Origin: DATAUK01 sp036268295
GTDB lineage: Bacteria > Actinomycetota > Actinomycetes > JAFAQI01
NCBI GenBank assembly: GCA_036268295.1
Contig: DATAUK010000037.1
Coordinates: forward strand, 1 to 33,666
Direction: 5' to 3'
DNA: 33,666 bases
The notes below the pieces were generated by a model. That model was not told the DNA's origin, made no database searches, and was given only the letters and a program-made list of their open reading frames with translations. This document shows, in pieces, positions 8,711 to 16,364 of this stretch (its first letter is position 1; the number at the start of each line of letters is the position of its first letter). A program made the translations under genes and the position numbers.

Positions 8711-9298
8711 CTATCTGACGACCGGCATCCAGGCTGCCCGACCCGACTCGTACGCCGTGATGTCGTCGGCATTCGTCAAGGTCAGGCCGATGTCGTCGAG
8801 GCCCTCCATCAGCCGCCACCGGGTGTAGTCGTCGAGCTGGAACGCCACGGTGAGTCCGGGAGCACGGACCTCGCGCTCGACGAGGTCGACGGTGATCTCG
8901 GTTGCCGGATCGGTCGTCGAGAGGTCCTGAAATGCGGCGACGGCGTCTTCGGCCAGCTCCACCGCCAACAGGCCGCCGTTGAGTGCGTTGCCGCGGAAGA
9001 TGTCGGCGAACCGCGCCGAGATGACAGCCCGAAACCCGTGATCCTGCAACGCCCACACCGCATGCTCGCGCGACGAGCCGGTGCCGAAGTCACGTCCGGC
9101 GACGAGCACCGTCGCGCCGTCGTACCGGCTGTCGTTGAGGACGAAGTCGGGGTCGTCGCGCCAGGCGCGGAACAGGCCGTCACCGAAGCCGGCGCGGGAC
9201 ACCCGCTTGAGATATTCCGCCGGGATGATCTGGTCGGTGTCCACGTTGTTACGTCTCAGCGGCACCGCACGGCCGGTGTGAGTCGTGAACTTCTCCAT
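8711..9298 (-). CDS. leuD: 3-isopropylmalate dehydratase small subunit
   Basis: The 195-aa swivelling subunit of isopropylmalate isomerase works with LeuC to convert 2-isopropylmalate to 3-isopropylmalate in leucine synthesis. The LeuCD enzyme can also process citramalate-derived intermediates, which matters because cimA lies in this window. Signature stretches are NNVDTDQIIPAEYL near the N-terminus and GTGSSREHAVWAL in the middle. The ATG at 9298 lies 14 bases after leuC and has GGGAG upstream; the longer open frame is antisense-like and not family sequence. It is co-transcribed with leuC and the length is typical. Confidence 0.96.
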   Translation of the reverse strand: MEKFTTHTGRAVPLRRNNVDTDQIIPAEYLKRVSRAGFGDGLFRAWRDDPDFVLNDSRYDGATVLVAGRDFGTGSSREHAVWALQDHGFRAVISARFADIFRGNALNGGLLAVELAEDAVAAFQDLSTTDPATEITVDLVEREVRAPGLTVAFQLDDYTRWRLMEGLDDIGLTLTNADDITAYESGRAAWMPVVR

Positions 9299-9312
9299 GT
9301 CGAGGGCTCCCT

Positions 9313-10683
9313 TTACAGATCTGCCGGCGCGGTCAGCCGGCCGGCGACCGCGGTCGCGGCGGCGACTGAAGGTGAGACGAGGTGGGTACGGCCGCCAGGG
9401 CCTTGCCGACCCTCGAAGTTCCGGTTGGAGGTCGACGCGCTGCGTTGCCCGGGCGAGAGCTTGTCCGGGTTCATCGCGAGACACATCGAACATCCGGCGC
9501 CGCGCCACTCGGCACCCGCCGCGGTGAAAATGTCTTGCAATCCCTCGGATTCGGCCCGCTCCTTGACGTCGACCGAGCCGGGCACGACCAACATACGTAC
9601 GCCGTCGGCCACCCGGCGGCCCTTGAGGACCTCAGCCGCTGCGCGCAGGTCTTCGAGCCGGCCGTTGGTGCACGAGCCGATGAAGACGGTGTCGACAGCG
9701 ACGTCGGTCAGCGGAGTACCGGGGACCAGGTCCATGTAGGCAAGGGCGCGCTCGTCGGAGCTGTCGGCCGGCTGCGGCACCCGGCCGGACAGCGGCGCGC
9801 CCTGGCCCGGGTTGGTGCCCCAAGTGACCCATGGCGACAGCGCCGACGCATCGATGTGCACGACCTTGTCGAAGGTCGCGTCCTCGTCGGTGGCGAAGCT
9901 CTTCCAATGCTCGACGGCGGCGTCCCAGTCGGCGTCCTCGGGGGCCCGATCACGGCCGCGGAGGTAGTCAAAAGTGGTGTCGTCGGGGGCGATCATGCCG
10001 GCGCGCGCACCGGCCTCGATCGACATGTTGCAGACCGTCATGCGGCCCTCCATCGACAACCCGCGGATCGCCTCGCCGCGATATTCGATGATGTGACCCT
10101 GGCCGCCGCCAGTGCCGATCTGGGTGATGATGCCCAGCACCAGGTCCTTCGCGGTGACGCCGGGCGGCAGCGCGCCTTCGACCTCGACCGCCATGGTCTT
10201 GGGGCGACGCATCGGAAGCGACTGGGTCGCGAGGACGTGCTCGACCTGGCTGGTGCCGATCCCGAAGGCGAGGGCACCGAACGCGCCGTGGGTGCTGGTG
10301 TGGCTGTCGCCGCACACCACCGTCATCCCGGGCTGGGTCAGGCCGAGCTGCGGGCCGATGACGTGCACGATGCCCTGACCGGCGTCCCCCATCGGGTAGA
10401 GCCGTACGCCGAACTCCTCGCAGTTGTGTCGGAGCGCCTCCACCTGGGTGCGGCTCACGATGTCGGTGATCGGACCTGCGGTGGTAGGGACATTGTGGTC
10501 CTCGGTCGCGATCGTGAGCTCTGGGCGTCGCACGGTGCGGCCATTGGCACGAAGGCCGTCGAAGGCCTGCGGGCTGGTCACCTCATGGACCAGGTGCAGG
10601 TCGATGTAGAGCAGGTCGGGCTCGCCCTCGGTGCTGCGAACCAGATGCGCGTCCCAGACCTTCTCCGCCATAGTGCGGCTCAC
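9313..10683 (-). CDS. leuC: 3-isopropylmalate dehydratase large subunit
   Basis: The 456-aa aconitase-family subunit carries the [4Fe-4S] cluster of isopropylmalate isomerase. The cluster ligands are visible as the Cys of IGSCTNGR and the two Cys of CSMCLAMNPD. The substrate motifs VCGDSHTSTHGAFG and FGIGTSQVEHVLATQ are intact, and the length is normal. The start is the GTG at 10683 with GAGGAG seven bases upstream. The gene heads a leuCD operon and diverges from an IclR-family gene across 73 bases. In Streptomyces (NdgR) and Corynebacterium (LtbR) the regulator in this position controls leuCD, so the same is inferred here. Confidence 0.97.
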   Translation of the reverse strand: MSRTMAEKVWDAHLVRSTEGEPDLLYIDLHLVHEVTSPQAFDGLRANGRTVRRPELTIATEDHNVPTTAGPITDIVSRTQVEALRHNCEEFGVRLYPMGDAGQGIVHVIGPQLGLTQPGMTVVCGDSHTSTHGAFGALAFGIGTSQVEHVLATQSLPMRRPKTMAVEVEGALPPGVTAKDLVLGIITQIGTGGGQGHIIEYRGEAIRGLSMEGRMTVCNMSIEAGARAGMIAPDDTTFDYLRGRDRAPEDADWDAAVEHWKSFATDEDATFDKVVHIDASALSPWVTWGTNPGQGAPLSGRVPQPADSSDERALAYMDLVPGTPLTDVAVDTVFIGSCTNGRLEDLRAAAEVLKGRRVADGVRMLVVPGSVDVKERAESEGLQDIFTAAGAEWRGAGCSMCLAMNPDKLSPGQRSASTSNRNFEGRQGPGGRTHLVSPSVAAATAVAGRLTAPADL

Positions 10684-10728
10684 GGCGATCTCCTCACGTT
10701 GCGCCTTGCTAAACCCAGAACTTGCGTC

Positions 10729-10760
10729 TCATATGTTGATACGACAGTATTGCGATATGA
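10729..10760. promoter_or_regulatory. Candidate operator between leuC and the IclR gene
   Basis: TCATAT (10729-10734) and ATATGA (10755-10760) form an inverted repeat spanning the IclR start and its likely core promoter (TTGCGT at 10722-10727, CAGTAT at 10745-10750, 17-base spacer). The position suits autoregulation plus leuCD control by the IclR protein. No binding data. Confidence 0.4.
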
Positions 10761-11476
10761 CACAGCGTAGCAGCGTCGGGGTTCTTGACAAGGCCGTGGT
10801 CGTTCTCGACAGCCTGGCGATCGGCCCGGCATCACTCGCCGAGCTGGTGGAGCGAACCGGGCTATCGCGGCCCACGACGTACCGGCTCGCAATCGCTCTC
10901 GAAGTCCATCGTTACGTCGAGCGCGACAGTCACGGCCGGTTTGCCATCGGGCCGGCGATCGCCTTGCTGGCGGCGGCCGGCATGACCGAGCCGCTTGAGC
11001 GGGTCGCTGGGCCGATTTTGGAACGGTTGTGCAACTCGACGCACGAAAGCGCCCAGCTCTACCGCCGGGCCGGCAACGTCCGTCGCTGCACTGCCGCGGC
11101 CGAGCGGTCGAGTGGGTTGCGCGACACCGTACCGGTGGGCGCGGAGCTGCCGATGACCGCCGGATCGGCGGCGCAGGTGCTGCTGGCCTGGGAGCCGGCG
11201 GCCGATGCCGCGGCGGTGGCGCGCGAGGCCCGGTTCTCGATGGCGACCCTCGCGACGGTACGCCGCCGCGGTTGGGGCGCGAGCGTCGCAGAACGCGAGG
11301 CCGGCGTCGCCTCGGTGTCGGCACCCGTGTTCGGGCCCGACGGCCGGGTAGTCGCTGCGGTCTCGGTGTCCGGCCCGATCGACCGGCTGACCCGCTCCCC
11401 CGGAAAACTCCACGCCGACGCCGTGACCGCCGCTGCTCGCGCCCTGACAATCGCCGCCGTCGGTCCGGTCAGCTGA
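10757..11476 (+). CDS. IclR-family regulator of leuCD (NdgR/LtbR-like)
   Basis: The 239-aa protein has an N-terminal winged helix-turn-helix (about residues 5-65: VLDSLAIGPASLAELVERTGLSRPTTYRLAIALE) and a C-terminal IclR ligand-binding domain with the usual GSAAQVLLAW stretch and the VSAPVFGPDGRVVAAVSVSGP core. Streptomyces NdgR and Corynebacterium LtbR sit divergent from leuCD in the same way and tune leucine and related pathways, so this is the likely orthologue. The ATG at 10757 follows a CAGTAT -10 box by six bases, so the mRNA is probably leaderless; no ribosome site is seen. The stop codon lies inside a 28-base perfect palindrome. Confidence 0.9.
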   Translation: MTQRSSVGVLDKAVVVLDSLAIGPASLAELVERTGLSRPTTYRLAIALEVHRYVERDSHGRFAIGPAIALLAAAGMTEPLERVAGPILERLCNSTHESAQLYRRAGNVRRCTAAAERSSGLRDTVPVGAELPMTAGSAAQVLLAWEPAADAAAVAREARFSMATLATVRRRGWGASVAEREAGVASVSAPVFGPDGRVVAAVSVSGPIDRLTRSPGKLHADAVTAAARALTIAAVGPVS

Positions 11477-11486
11477 CCGGACCGAC
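11459..11486 (+). terminator. 28-base perfect palindrome at the end of the IclR gene
   Basis: The sequence 11459-11486 equals its own reverse complement, centred on AGCT. As RNA it gives a 12-bp stem with a 4-base loop and includes the TGA stop (11474-11476). No U-run follows. A terminator is the simplest reading. Confidence 0.65.
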
Positions 11487-11567
11487 TCACCGAAGATATC
11501 CACAATCCGTTGCTACACAACAGAACCCGTCGTACCAACCCCGGAGAATCAACCGTGGAGGTTCGAC

Positions 11568-12122
11568 ATGCCCAAGATGTGTTCCGTCCCAGATTGCGAC
11601 CGGGTGGCCGAGGCACATGGCTGGTGCCACGCCCATCTCCAGCGCTGGCTCCGCCTCGGTGACGTCCTCGCCAGCCGCCCGGTCGGCCGCCGAGTCAACC
11701 ACGCGTGCGAGGTGGTTCGATGCCGGCGACCTGCAACGAAGAACCAACTCTGCGAAGCCCACAACGCCGCCCGGGTTCGCACTTTCGGCGATGTCCTGGC
11801 CAATGACCCGATCCGCGAAGTCGCCGGCACTGGGTACCTCAATCATGGCTATCTGATCGTGCCCGTGCCGCCGGAACTTCGGCATCTCGTTGCCGATGGC
11901 GAGACATCGATCGGCGAACACCGCCTTGTCATGGCGAAGCATCTGGGACGTGCCCTTCACGCCTTCGAGTCTGTGCACCACAAGAATGGCGATCGACTCG
12001 ACAATCGCATCGAGAACCTCGAGCTGTGGTCGCGTTGGCAGCCAAGCGGACAGCGCATCGAGGACAAGATCGTTTTCGCCGTCGAGCTGCTGCGACAGTA
12101 TGCGCCTGAGCGGCTACGATAA
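11568..12122 (+). CDS. HNH endonuclease-like protein with two zinc knuckles
   Basis: The 184-aa protein has two N-terminal Cys-x4-Cys-x9-Cys-x2-His clusters with identical spacing (the first at C5, C10, C20, H23; the second after NHA), probably zinc-binding. A C-terminal HNH nuclease core follows (EHRLVMAKHLGR, then VHHKNGDRLDNRIENLELW). This form is common in phages and homing-type nucleases. A clear GGAGG six bases before the ATG sets the start. GC content looks lower than in the neighbours. The gene ends 24 bases from the 3' end of tRNA-Glu and points toward it, a setting favoured by mobile DNA, but no integrase or flanking repeats are seen. The function is unknown. Confidence 0.8.
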   Translation: MPKMCSVPDCDRVAEAHGWCHAHLQRWLRLGDVLASRPVGRRVNHACEVVRCRRPATKNQLCEAHNAARVRTFGDVLANDPIREVAGTGYLNHGYLIVPVPPELRHLVADGETSIGEHRLVMAKHLGRALHAFESVHHKNGDRLDNRIENLELWSRWQPSGQRIEDKIVFAVELLRQYAPERLR

Positions 12123-12146
12123 GTGGAGTAACTTGGTTATCTTGAG

Positions 12147-12219
12147 TAGTCCCGAAGGGATTTGAACCCTCGTTACCGCCTTGAGAGGGCAGCGTCCTAG
12201 GCCACTAGACGACGGGACC
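12147..12219 (-). tRNA. tRNA-Glu (CTC)
   Basis: Reading the minus strand gives a full cloverleaf of 73 bases. The acceptor GGTCCCG pairs with CGGGACT (one G-U), the anticodon loop is CTCTCAA with anticodon CTC, the T-loop is TTCAAAT and the discriminator is A. CCA is not encoded. It is 37 bases downstream of tRNA-Gln on the same strand. Confidence 0.95.
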
Positions 12220-12256
12220 TTGCATTACCTGCACCGAACTCTGAGTCGCTGACTCG

Positions 12257-12328
12257 CTGGGGTACCAGGACTCGAACCTAGACTAACTGAACCAGAATCA
12301 GTTGGGCTGCCAATTACCCCATACCCCA
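12257..12328 (-). tRNA. tRNA-Gln (CTG)
   Basis: The 72-base minus-strand cloverleaf has acceptor TGGGGTA pairing with TACCCCA, anticodon loop TTCTGGT with anticodon CTG, T-loop TTCGAGT and discriminator G. CCA is not encoded. The tRNA begins 29 bases after the gltX stop, so gltX, tRNA-Gln and tRNA-Glu are probably one transcript. Confidence 0.95.
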
Positions 12329-12357
12329 AATGCTCCTTGCGAGGAGCGACTACCACT

Positions 12358-13782
12358 CTAACCCAGCGCGGATTGCAGCCTGGCCATCGTCGTGTCGCGG
12401 CCGAGCAGCTCGATCGACTCGAACAACGGCGGGGAAACCAGGTTCCCAGTCACCGCAACCCGAACCGGGCCGAACGCGTGCTTCGGCTTGAGTCCAAGCC
12501 CGTCGACGAGCGCGGCTCGTAACGCCGCCTCGATATCGGCCGCGGCGAACGAGTCGAGTCCCTCCAGCGAAGCGATCGCAGCGCCGAGCACCGGCTGCGC
12601 CGACTCGCCCAGTTGCTTGGCGGCAGCATCCGGGTCGACCGCGAACCTCGGACCCACGACGAGGAACTGCAGCATGTCGCTGGCCTCGCGCAACGTCGCC
12701 ATCCGCTCCTGGACCAGCGGCGCCGCGCGACGGACCAGCTGGGCCGCGGCGCCCTCGACTCCCATGAACGCAACGATCCGGCCGGCAAGATCGGCCAGTT
12801 CCAGCTCGCGAACATAGTGACCCGACATCCAGTGAAGCTTGTCGACGTCGAAGACCGGCCCGACCGGGTTCACCCGCGACCAGTCGAAGGACGCGGCCAT
12901 CTCCTCGAACGAGAAGATCTCCTCACCGTCCGGCAGCGAGTAGCCCATCAGGCCGAGGAAGTTGCGCAACGCCTCCGGCAGGAAACCCTCGTCGACGAAC
13001 CAGGTCAGCCGGGCCGCCGGGTTCTTGCGTTTCGAGATCTTCGACTTGTCGGCATTGCGCAGCAACGGCATGTGTGCGAACGCCGGCCGCTGCCAGCCCA
13101 TCCAGTCGTAAAGCAGCAGATGCTTCGGCGTCGAGGAGATCCACTCCTCACCGCGCACGACATGGGTGATCTGCATCGAGTGGTCGTCGACGACGTTGGC
13201 GAGGTGGTACGTCGGAAACCCGTCGGTCTTCATCAGCACCTGGTCGTCCGGCCGCGGCGCGTTGACCTCGCCGCGGATCAGGTCGACGAACGTCAGCGGC
13301 GCGTCGTCGGGCACCAGCATTCGCACCACCGGCGTCTCGGCAAAGCCTGGCAGCGCGGCACGCTCCTCCCGGGCCTTGCCGACGCACAATCGGTCATAGC
13401 CGGTCGGCTGCTTCGCCTTCTGCTGCGCCTCCCGCATCTCGGCGAGCCGTTCCGGCGTACACCAGCAGTGGTAGGCGTGACCGGAGGCGAGCAATGCCTC
13501 GGCGACCGGGCGGTAGCTCTCGAGCCGCTCCGACTGACGGTACGGCGCGTGCGGCCCGCCGATGTCCGGCCCCTCGTCCCAGTCGAGCCCGAGCCAGCGC
13601 AACGTGTCGTAGACCTGCTGCTCGCTGTCGGCCTGGAACCGGGCGCGGTCGGTGTCCTCGATCCGGAGGATGAAGGCCCCGCCCTCGTGACGCGCGAACG
13701 CAAGGTTGAACAACGACATGTACGCCGTGCCGACGTGCGGGTCCCCGGTCGGCGACGGCGCGACGCGCAACCGCACCGTCAC
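12358..13782 (-). CDS. gltX: Glutamyl-tRNA synthetase
   Basis: The 474-aa class I synthetase charges tRNA-Glu with glutamate. The HIGH-type motif is HVGT at residues 16-19 in APSPTGDPHVGTAY, and the KMSKS-type motif is SKISKRK. The start is the GTG at 13782, whose GTGA overlaps the stop of the FAH-family gene. Most actinobacteria lack glutaminyl-tRNA synthetase and use a non-discriminating GluRS plus the GatCAB amidotransferase, so this enzyme probably also mischarges tRNA-Gln; both tRNAs follow it directly. From memory, the N-terminal GDPHVGTAYMSLFNLAFA differs from the mycobacterial GTPHVGLIRTALFNWA, so it may belong to another GluRS subgroup. Confidence 0.95.
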   Translation of the reverse strand: MTVRLRVAPSPTGDPHVGTAYMSLFNLAFARHEGGAFILRIEDTDRARFQADSEQQVYDTLRWLGLDWDEGPDIGGPHAPYRQSERLESYRPVAEALLASGHAYHCWCTPERLAEMREAQQKAKQPTGYDRLCVGKAREERAALPGFAETPVVRMLVPDDAPLTFVDLIRGEVNAPRPDDQVLMKTDGFPTYHLANVVDDHSMQITHVVRGEEWISSTPKHLLLYDWMGWQRPAFAHMPLLRNADKSKISKRKNPAARLTWFVDEGFLPEALRNFLGLMGYSLPDGEEIFSFEEMAASFDWSRVNPVGPVFDVDKLHWMSGHYVRELELADLAGRIVAFMGVEGAAAQLVRRAAPLVQERMATLREASDMLQFLVVGPRFAVDPDAAAKQLGESAQPVLGAAIASLEGLDSFAAADIEAALRAALVDGLGLKPKHAFGPVRVAVTGNLVSPPLFESIELLGRDTTMARLQSALG

Positions 13783-14537
13783 CGCGCGACCACCGGGTTG
13801 GTCAGCGCGCCGATGCCCTCGATCTCGACGCTGACCTCGTCGCCGACGAGCATCGGGCCGATGCCATCCGGGGTGCCGGTGAGGATCACGTCGCCGGGAA
13901 GCAGCGTCATGCATGCGGTGATGTAGGCGATCAGCGATGGGACCCTGTGCACGATCATCGAGGTCCGCGAGTCCTGCTTGGTCTCACCGTTCAGTGTCGT
14001 CGTGATCGCCAGATCCGACGGGTCGAGGTCGGTCTCGATCCACGGACCGAGCGGGCAAAACGTGTCGTAGCCCTTGGCGCGCGACCACTGCCCGTCGCTG
14101 CGCTGCTGGTCACGGGCGGTCACGTCGTTGGCGCAGGTGTAACCGAGCACCACGTCCATCGCGCGGTCCTCCGGCACATCGCGGCACAGCCGGCTGATCA
14201 CGACCGCGAGCTCGCCCTCGAAGTCAACCCGTTCCGAGGACGGCGGTGAGGCGATCGAGTCGCGGTGGCCGATGACGGCGGTCGACGGCTTGAGGAAGAT
14301 CAGCGGCTGCTCCGGGACTTCGCCGCCCATCTCGGCGGCGTGGGAGGCGTAGTTCTTGCCGATCGCGACCACCTTGCTCGGCAACACCGGCGCCAACAGG
14401 CGCAGCTCGGAGAGGTTCAGCGCGACATCGGTGCGCTCGATCGGCGCGAACGGATGGCCGACGATCGGGACGACGAGCTCATCCTCGACGACCCCGAACG
14501 CGACACCTTCGCCATAGGAAAATCTTGCGATCCGCAC
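13779..14537 (-). CDS. Fumarylacetoacetate hydrolase family protein
   Basis: The 252-aa protein has the FAH fold: a short N-terminal domain, then KNYASHAAEMG, FLKPSTAVIG, and the metal-binding acidic cluster of DFEGELAVVISR, followed by GYTCANDVTARDQQ and the C-terminal LTGTPDGIGPM. Members are 2-hydroxyhepta-2,4-diene-1,7-dioate isomerases, acylpyruvases or oxaloacetate decarboxylases; the substrate here cannot be told. M. tuberculosis has the same neighbour upstream of gltX (Rv2993c). The GTG at 14537 has no ribosome site, but a TAGGCT -10 box ends seven bases before it, so a leaderless mRNA is likely. It overlaps gltX by four bases and probably drives the gltX-tRNA operon. Confidence 0.9.
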   Translation of the reverse strand: MRIARFSYGEGVAFGVVEDELVVPIVGHPFAPIERTDVALNLSELRLLAPVLPSKVVAIGKNYASHAAEMGGEVPEQPLIFLKPSTAVIGHRDSIASPPSSERVDFEGELAVVISRLCRDVPEDRAMDVVLGYTCANDVTARDQQRSDGQWSRAKGYDTFCPLGPWIETDLDPSDLAITTTLNGETKQDSRTSMIVHRVPSLIAYITACMTLLPGDVILTGTPDGIGPMLVGDEVSVEIEGIGALTNPVVAR

Positions 14538-14544
14538 TCGATGC

Positions 14545-14550
14545 AGCCTA
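14545..14550 (-). promoter_or_regulatory. -10 box (TAGGCT) for the FAH-gltX-tRNA operon
   Basis: TAGGCT on the minus strand ends seven bases before the GTG at 14537. The -35 is weak or absent. The spacing suggests leaderless transcription. Confidence 0.4.
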
Positions 14551-14579
14551 GTAGGGGCCGCCGAAGCGTCGCTGGGCCC

Positions 14580-15515
14580 TCAGCGCGCTACGTCGTCGAG
14601 CTCGGCGAGGTCCTCGGCGCTCGGCACCCACGCACCGGCCGCGACATTCGCGCGCACCTGCTCCGGCTTGGTGGCGCCGGCGATCACCGAGGCGACCATC
14701 GGCTTGGCAGCGAGCCCGCCGATCGCGACCTCCAGCAACGAGACGCCGCGTTGTGCGGCGTACTTCTCGAGCTCCTCGACCTGGTCGAAGCGGCGGTCGC
14801 TGAGCCAGGCCCGCCGCTCGGTCAGCCGGGTGCCGGCCGGCGGCTCCTCGCCGCGACGGTACTTCCCGGTGAGCAAGCCGTTGCCGAGCGGGAAGAACGG
14901 CAGTACGCCGACACCGAAGCGCTCGCAGGCCGGGAGCAGCTCGGTCTCGACGCCGCGCTCGACCAGGCTGTAGTGGTTCTGCGCGCTGATGAACGGCGTC
15001 AGGCGGCCGGTCCGGGCGACCCAGTCGGCATCGGCGACCTGCCAGCCCGCGAAGTTGGAGCAGCCGACGTAGCGCACCTTGCCCTCGGTCACCAGCTCGT
15101 GCAGCGCGGCCAGCGTCTCCTCGATCGGAGTGGCCGGGTCCGGCTCGTGGAACTGATAGAGATCGATCCAGTCGGTGCGCAGCCGGCGCAGCGAAGACTC
15201 GACCGCCTTGCGGATGTAGCGCCGCGAGCCGCGCGCCTCCCAGTCCGGCCCGAGCTTGCCCTCGAGGTCAAGACCGAACTTCGTCGCCAGCACGATGTCG
15301 TCGCGATGGCGGCCGAGCACCTCGCCGAGGAAGTCCTCCGAGTCGCCGTAGCAGTCAGCGGTGTCGAACAGCGTGATGCCCTCGTCAAGCGCCGCCCGCA
15401 CCACCGCTCGGGTCGCCTCGAGGTCGATCCGGCGCCCGAAGTTGTTGCAGCCGAGCCCGACGACCGAAACCACCAGCCCGGAGTTGCCCAACCGCCGTAG
15501 TCTCATGTCGCTCAC
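14580..15515 (-). CDS. Aldo/keto reductase
   Basis: The 311-aa NADPH-dependent oxidoreductase has the (alpha/beta)8 AKR fold. The catalytic tetrad is visible as D51 and Y56 (FDTADCYG), K79 (LATKFG) and H123 (YQFHEPD). The C-terminal NADPH phosphate-binding stretch appears as VIAGATKPEQVRANV. It resembles the YghZ/Tas-like group of general aldehyde and ketone reductases; the substrate is unknown. The GTG at 15515 is preferred because a TACGCT -10 box ends seven bases upstream, which fits a leaderless start; the ATG at 15506 would shorten the protein by three residues. It is divergent from the Asp-box gene across 78 bases. Confidence 0.9.
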   Translation of the reverse strand: MSDMRLRRLGNSGLVVSVVGLGCNNFGRRIDLEATRAVVRAALDEGITLFDTADCYGDSEDFLGEVLGRHRDDIVLATKFGLDLEGKLGPDWEARGSRRYIRKAVESSLRRLRTDWIDLYQFHEPDPATPIEETLAALHELVTEGKVRYVGCSNFAGWQVADADWVARTGRLTPFISAQNHYSLVERGVETELLPACERFGVGVLPFFPLGNGLLTGKYRRGEEPPAGTRLTERRAWLSDRRFDQVEELEKYAAQRGVSLLEVAIGGLAAKPMVASVIAGATKPEQVRANVAAGAWVPSAEDLAELDDVAR

Positions 15516-15593
15516 GCCGAACAGCGTATGACCCCAACCAATCGTCGCTGCCCGCCGTCTCATCGACGTCACCGACGAAAGGGGCCGGACCGG

Positions 15594-16277
15594 ATGCGCC
15601 TGCGCTATGCGGTCGCTGCCCTCTGCGTCATCGCCGCGATCGTGGCGGTCACGGTCGGCCGCAACGGCCACGGACACCCCGCGACGCCGGATCCGCAGCA
15701 GTCGAGGCCGACCAGCCCGTCACCCGGCGCGACGACCGCCACCACCAAGCCGCCCTCGGCCCTCGACCTTGAGTTCCCGCCGAGCATCCGGTCGGCGCGG
15801 ATGGGGCCGACCTACTTGCGGCTGCCGGTCGCCAGCGCCGACCTCGACAACATGGTCCGGGTCCACGGACCCGACATCGTGGCGCTTGCGACCAAGGGCG
15901 CCTTCTTCGGGCAGGTGTACGCCGCAGTCAGCACCGATGGCGGCGGCGCCTGGCACATCGCCAGTCCGCAGTTCGCCAGAGCCGGTGGCTGCGGCCCGTG
16001 TACGACGAACCACCTGAACGTCACCACGAACGGCACCGTCTTCGCCTGGGGAAACGATGGTGACCTGGTCAAGGTCACCACCGACCTCGGCACCCACTGG
16101 CAGGAGTCGGATTTCGGTCACGGCGTCGTGAGTGTCACGCCTCAGGGCCGTCGCCTCGTCGTACGCGCGATCGGCAACAAGACACCGGCGGGCCGCTACG
16201 CAACCTGCGACTACATCTCGACCGACAACGGTTTGACCTGGCAACGCGGCCCCGCCCAGCCCGCCATCAAGCCCTGA
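15594..16277 (+). CDS. Membrane-anchored protein with Asp-box (BNR) repeats
   Basis: The 227-aa protein starts with MRLRY and a hydrophobic segment (AVAALCVIAAIVAVTV), so it is anchored in or exported across the membrane. A Pro/Thr/Ser-rich linker of about 35 residues follows. Three Asp-box motifs (S/T-x-D-x-G-x-x-W) then appear as STDGGGAW, TTDLGTHW and STDNGLTW, the marks of sialidase-like beta-propeller blades. Only about half a propeller is present, so it may dimerise or may not be an enzyme; no sialidase Arg triad was recognised. The ATG at 15594 has AAGGGG about 11 bases upstream; the open frame from 15528 is rejected because it lacks a signal anchor at its start. Function unknown. Confidence 0.7.
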   Translation: MRLRYAVAALCVIAAIVAVTVGRNGHGHPATPDPQQSRPTSPSPGATTATTKPPSALDLEFPPSIRSARMGPTYLRLPVASADLDNMVRVHGPDIVALATKGAFFGQVYAAVSTDGGGAWHIASPQFARAGGCGPCTTNHLNVTTNGTVFAWGNDGDLVKVTTDLGTHWQESDFGHGVVSVTPQGRRLVVRAIGNKTPAGRYATCDYISTDNGLTWQRGPAQPAIKP

Positions 16278-16290
16278 CCCACGCCTTTTT

Positions 16291-16353
16291 CGCCAAACTT
16301 GCGCGTATCAACCGTTTGCGCGGCCCAAAGGGTTGATACGCGCAAGTTTGGCG
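16291..16353. terminator. 23-bp perfect hairpin between convergent genes
   Basis: Arms 16291-16313 and 16331-16353 are exact complements with a 17-base loop. The structure fills the gap between the convergent Asp-box gene and cimA. A TTTTT run sits at 16286-16290, on the wrong side for a U-tract in either direction. Probably a bidirectional terminator. Confidence 0.7.
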
Positions 16354-16364
16354 AGAGGGTGCCG

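Noticed and set aside
10709..10732. Short frame MRRKFWV upstream of leuC
   Set aside because: No Leu, Ile or Val run and no terminator-like stem after it, so not supported as an attenuator leader.
9382..10770. 462-aa plus-strand open frame
   Set aside because: Antisense shadow of leuC.
11487..12147. Possible attachment-site repeats flanking the HNH gene at tRNA-Glu
   Set aside because: No copy of the tRNA 3' end could be found on the far side of the gene and there is no integrase.
12613..13926. 437-aa plus-strand open frame
   Set aside because: Antisense shadow of gltX with Arg/His-rich composition.
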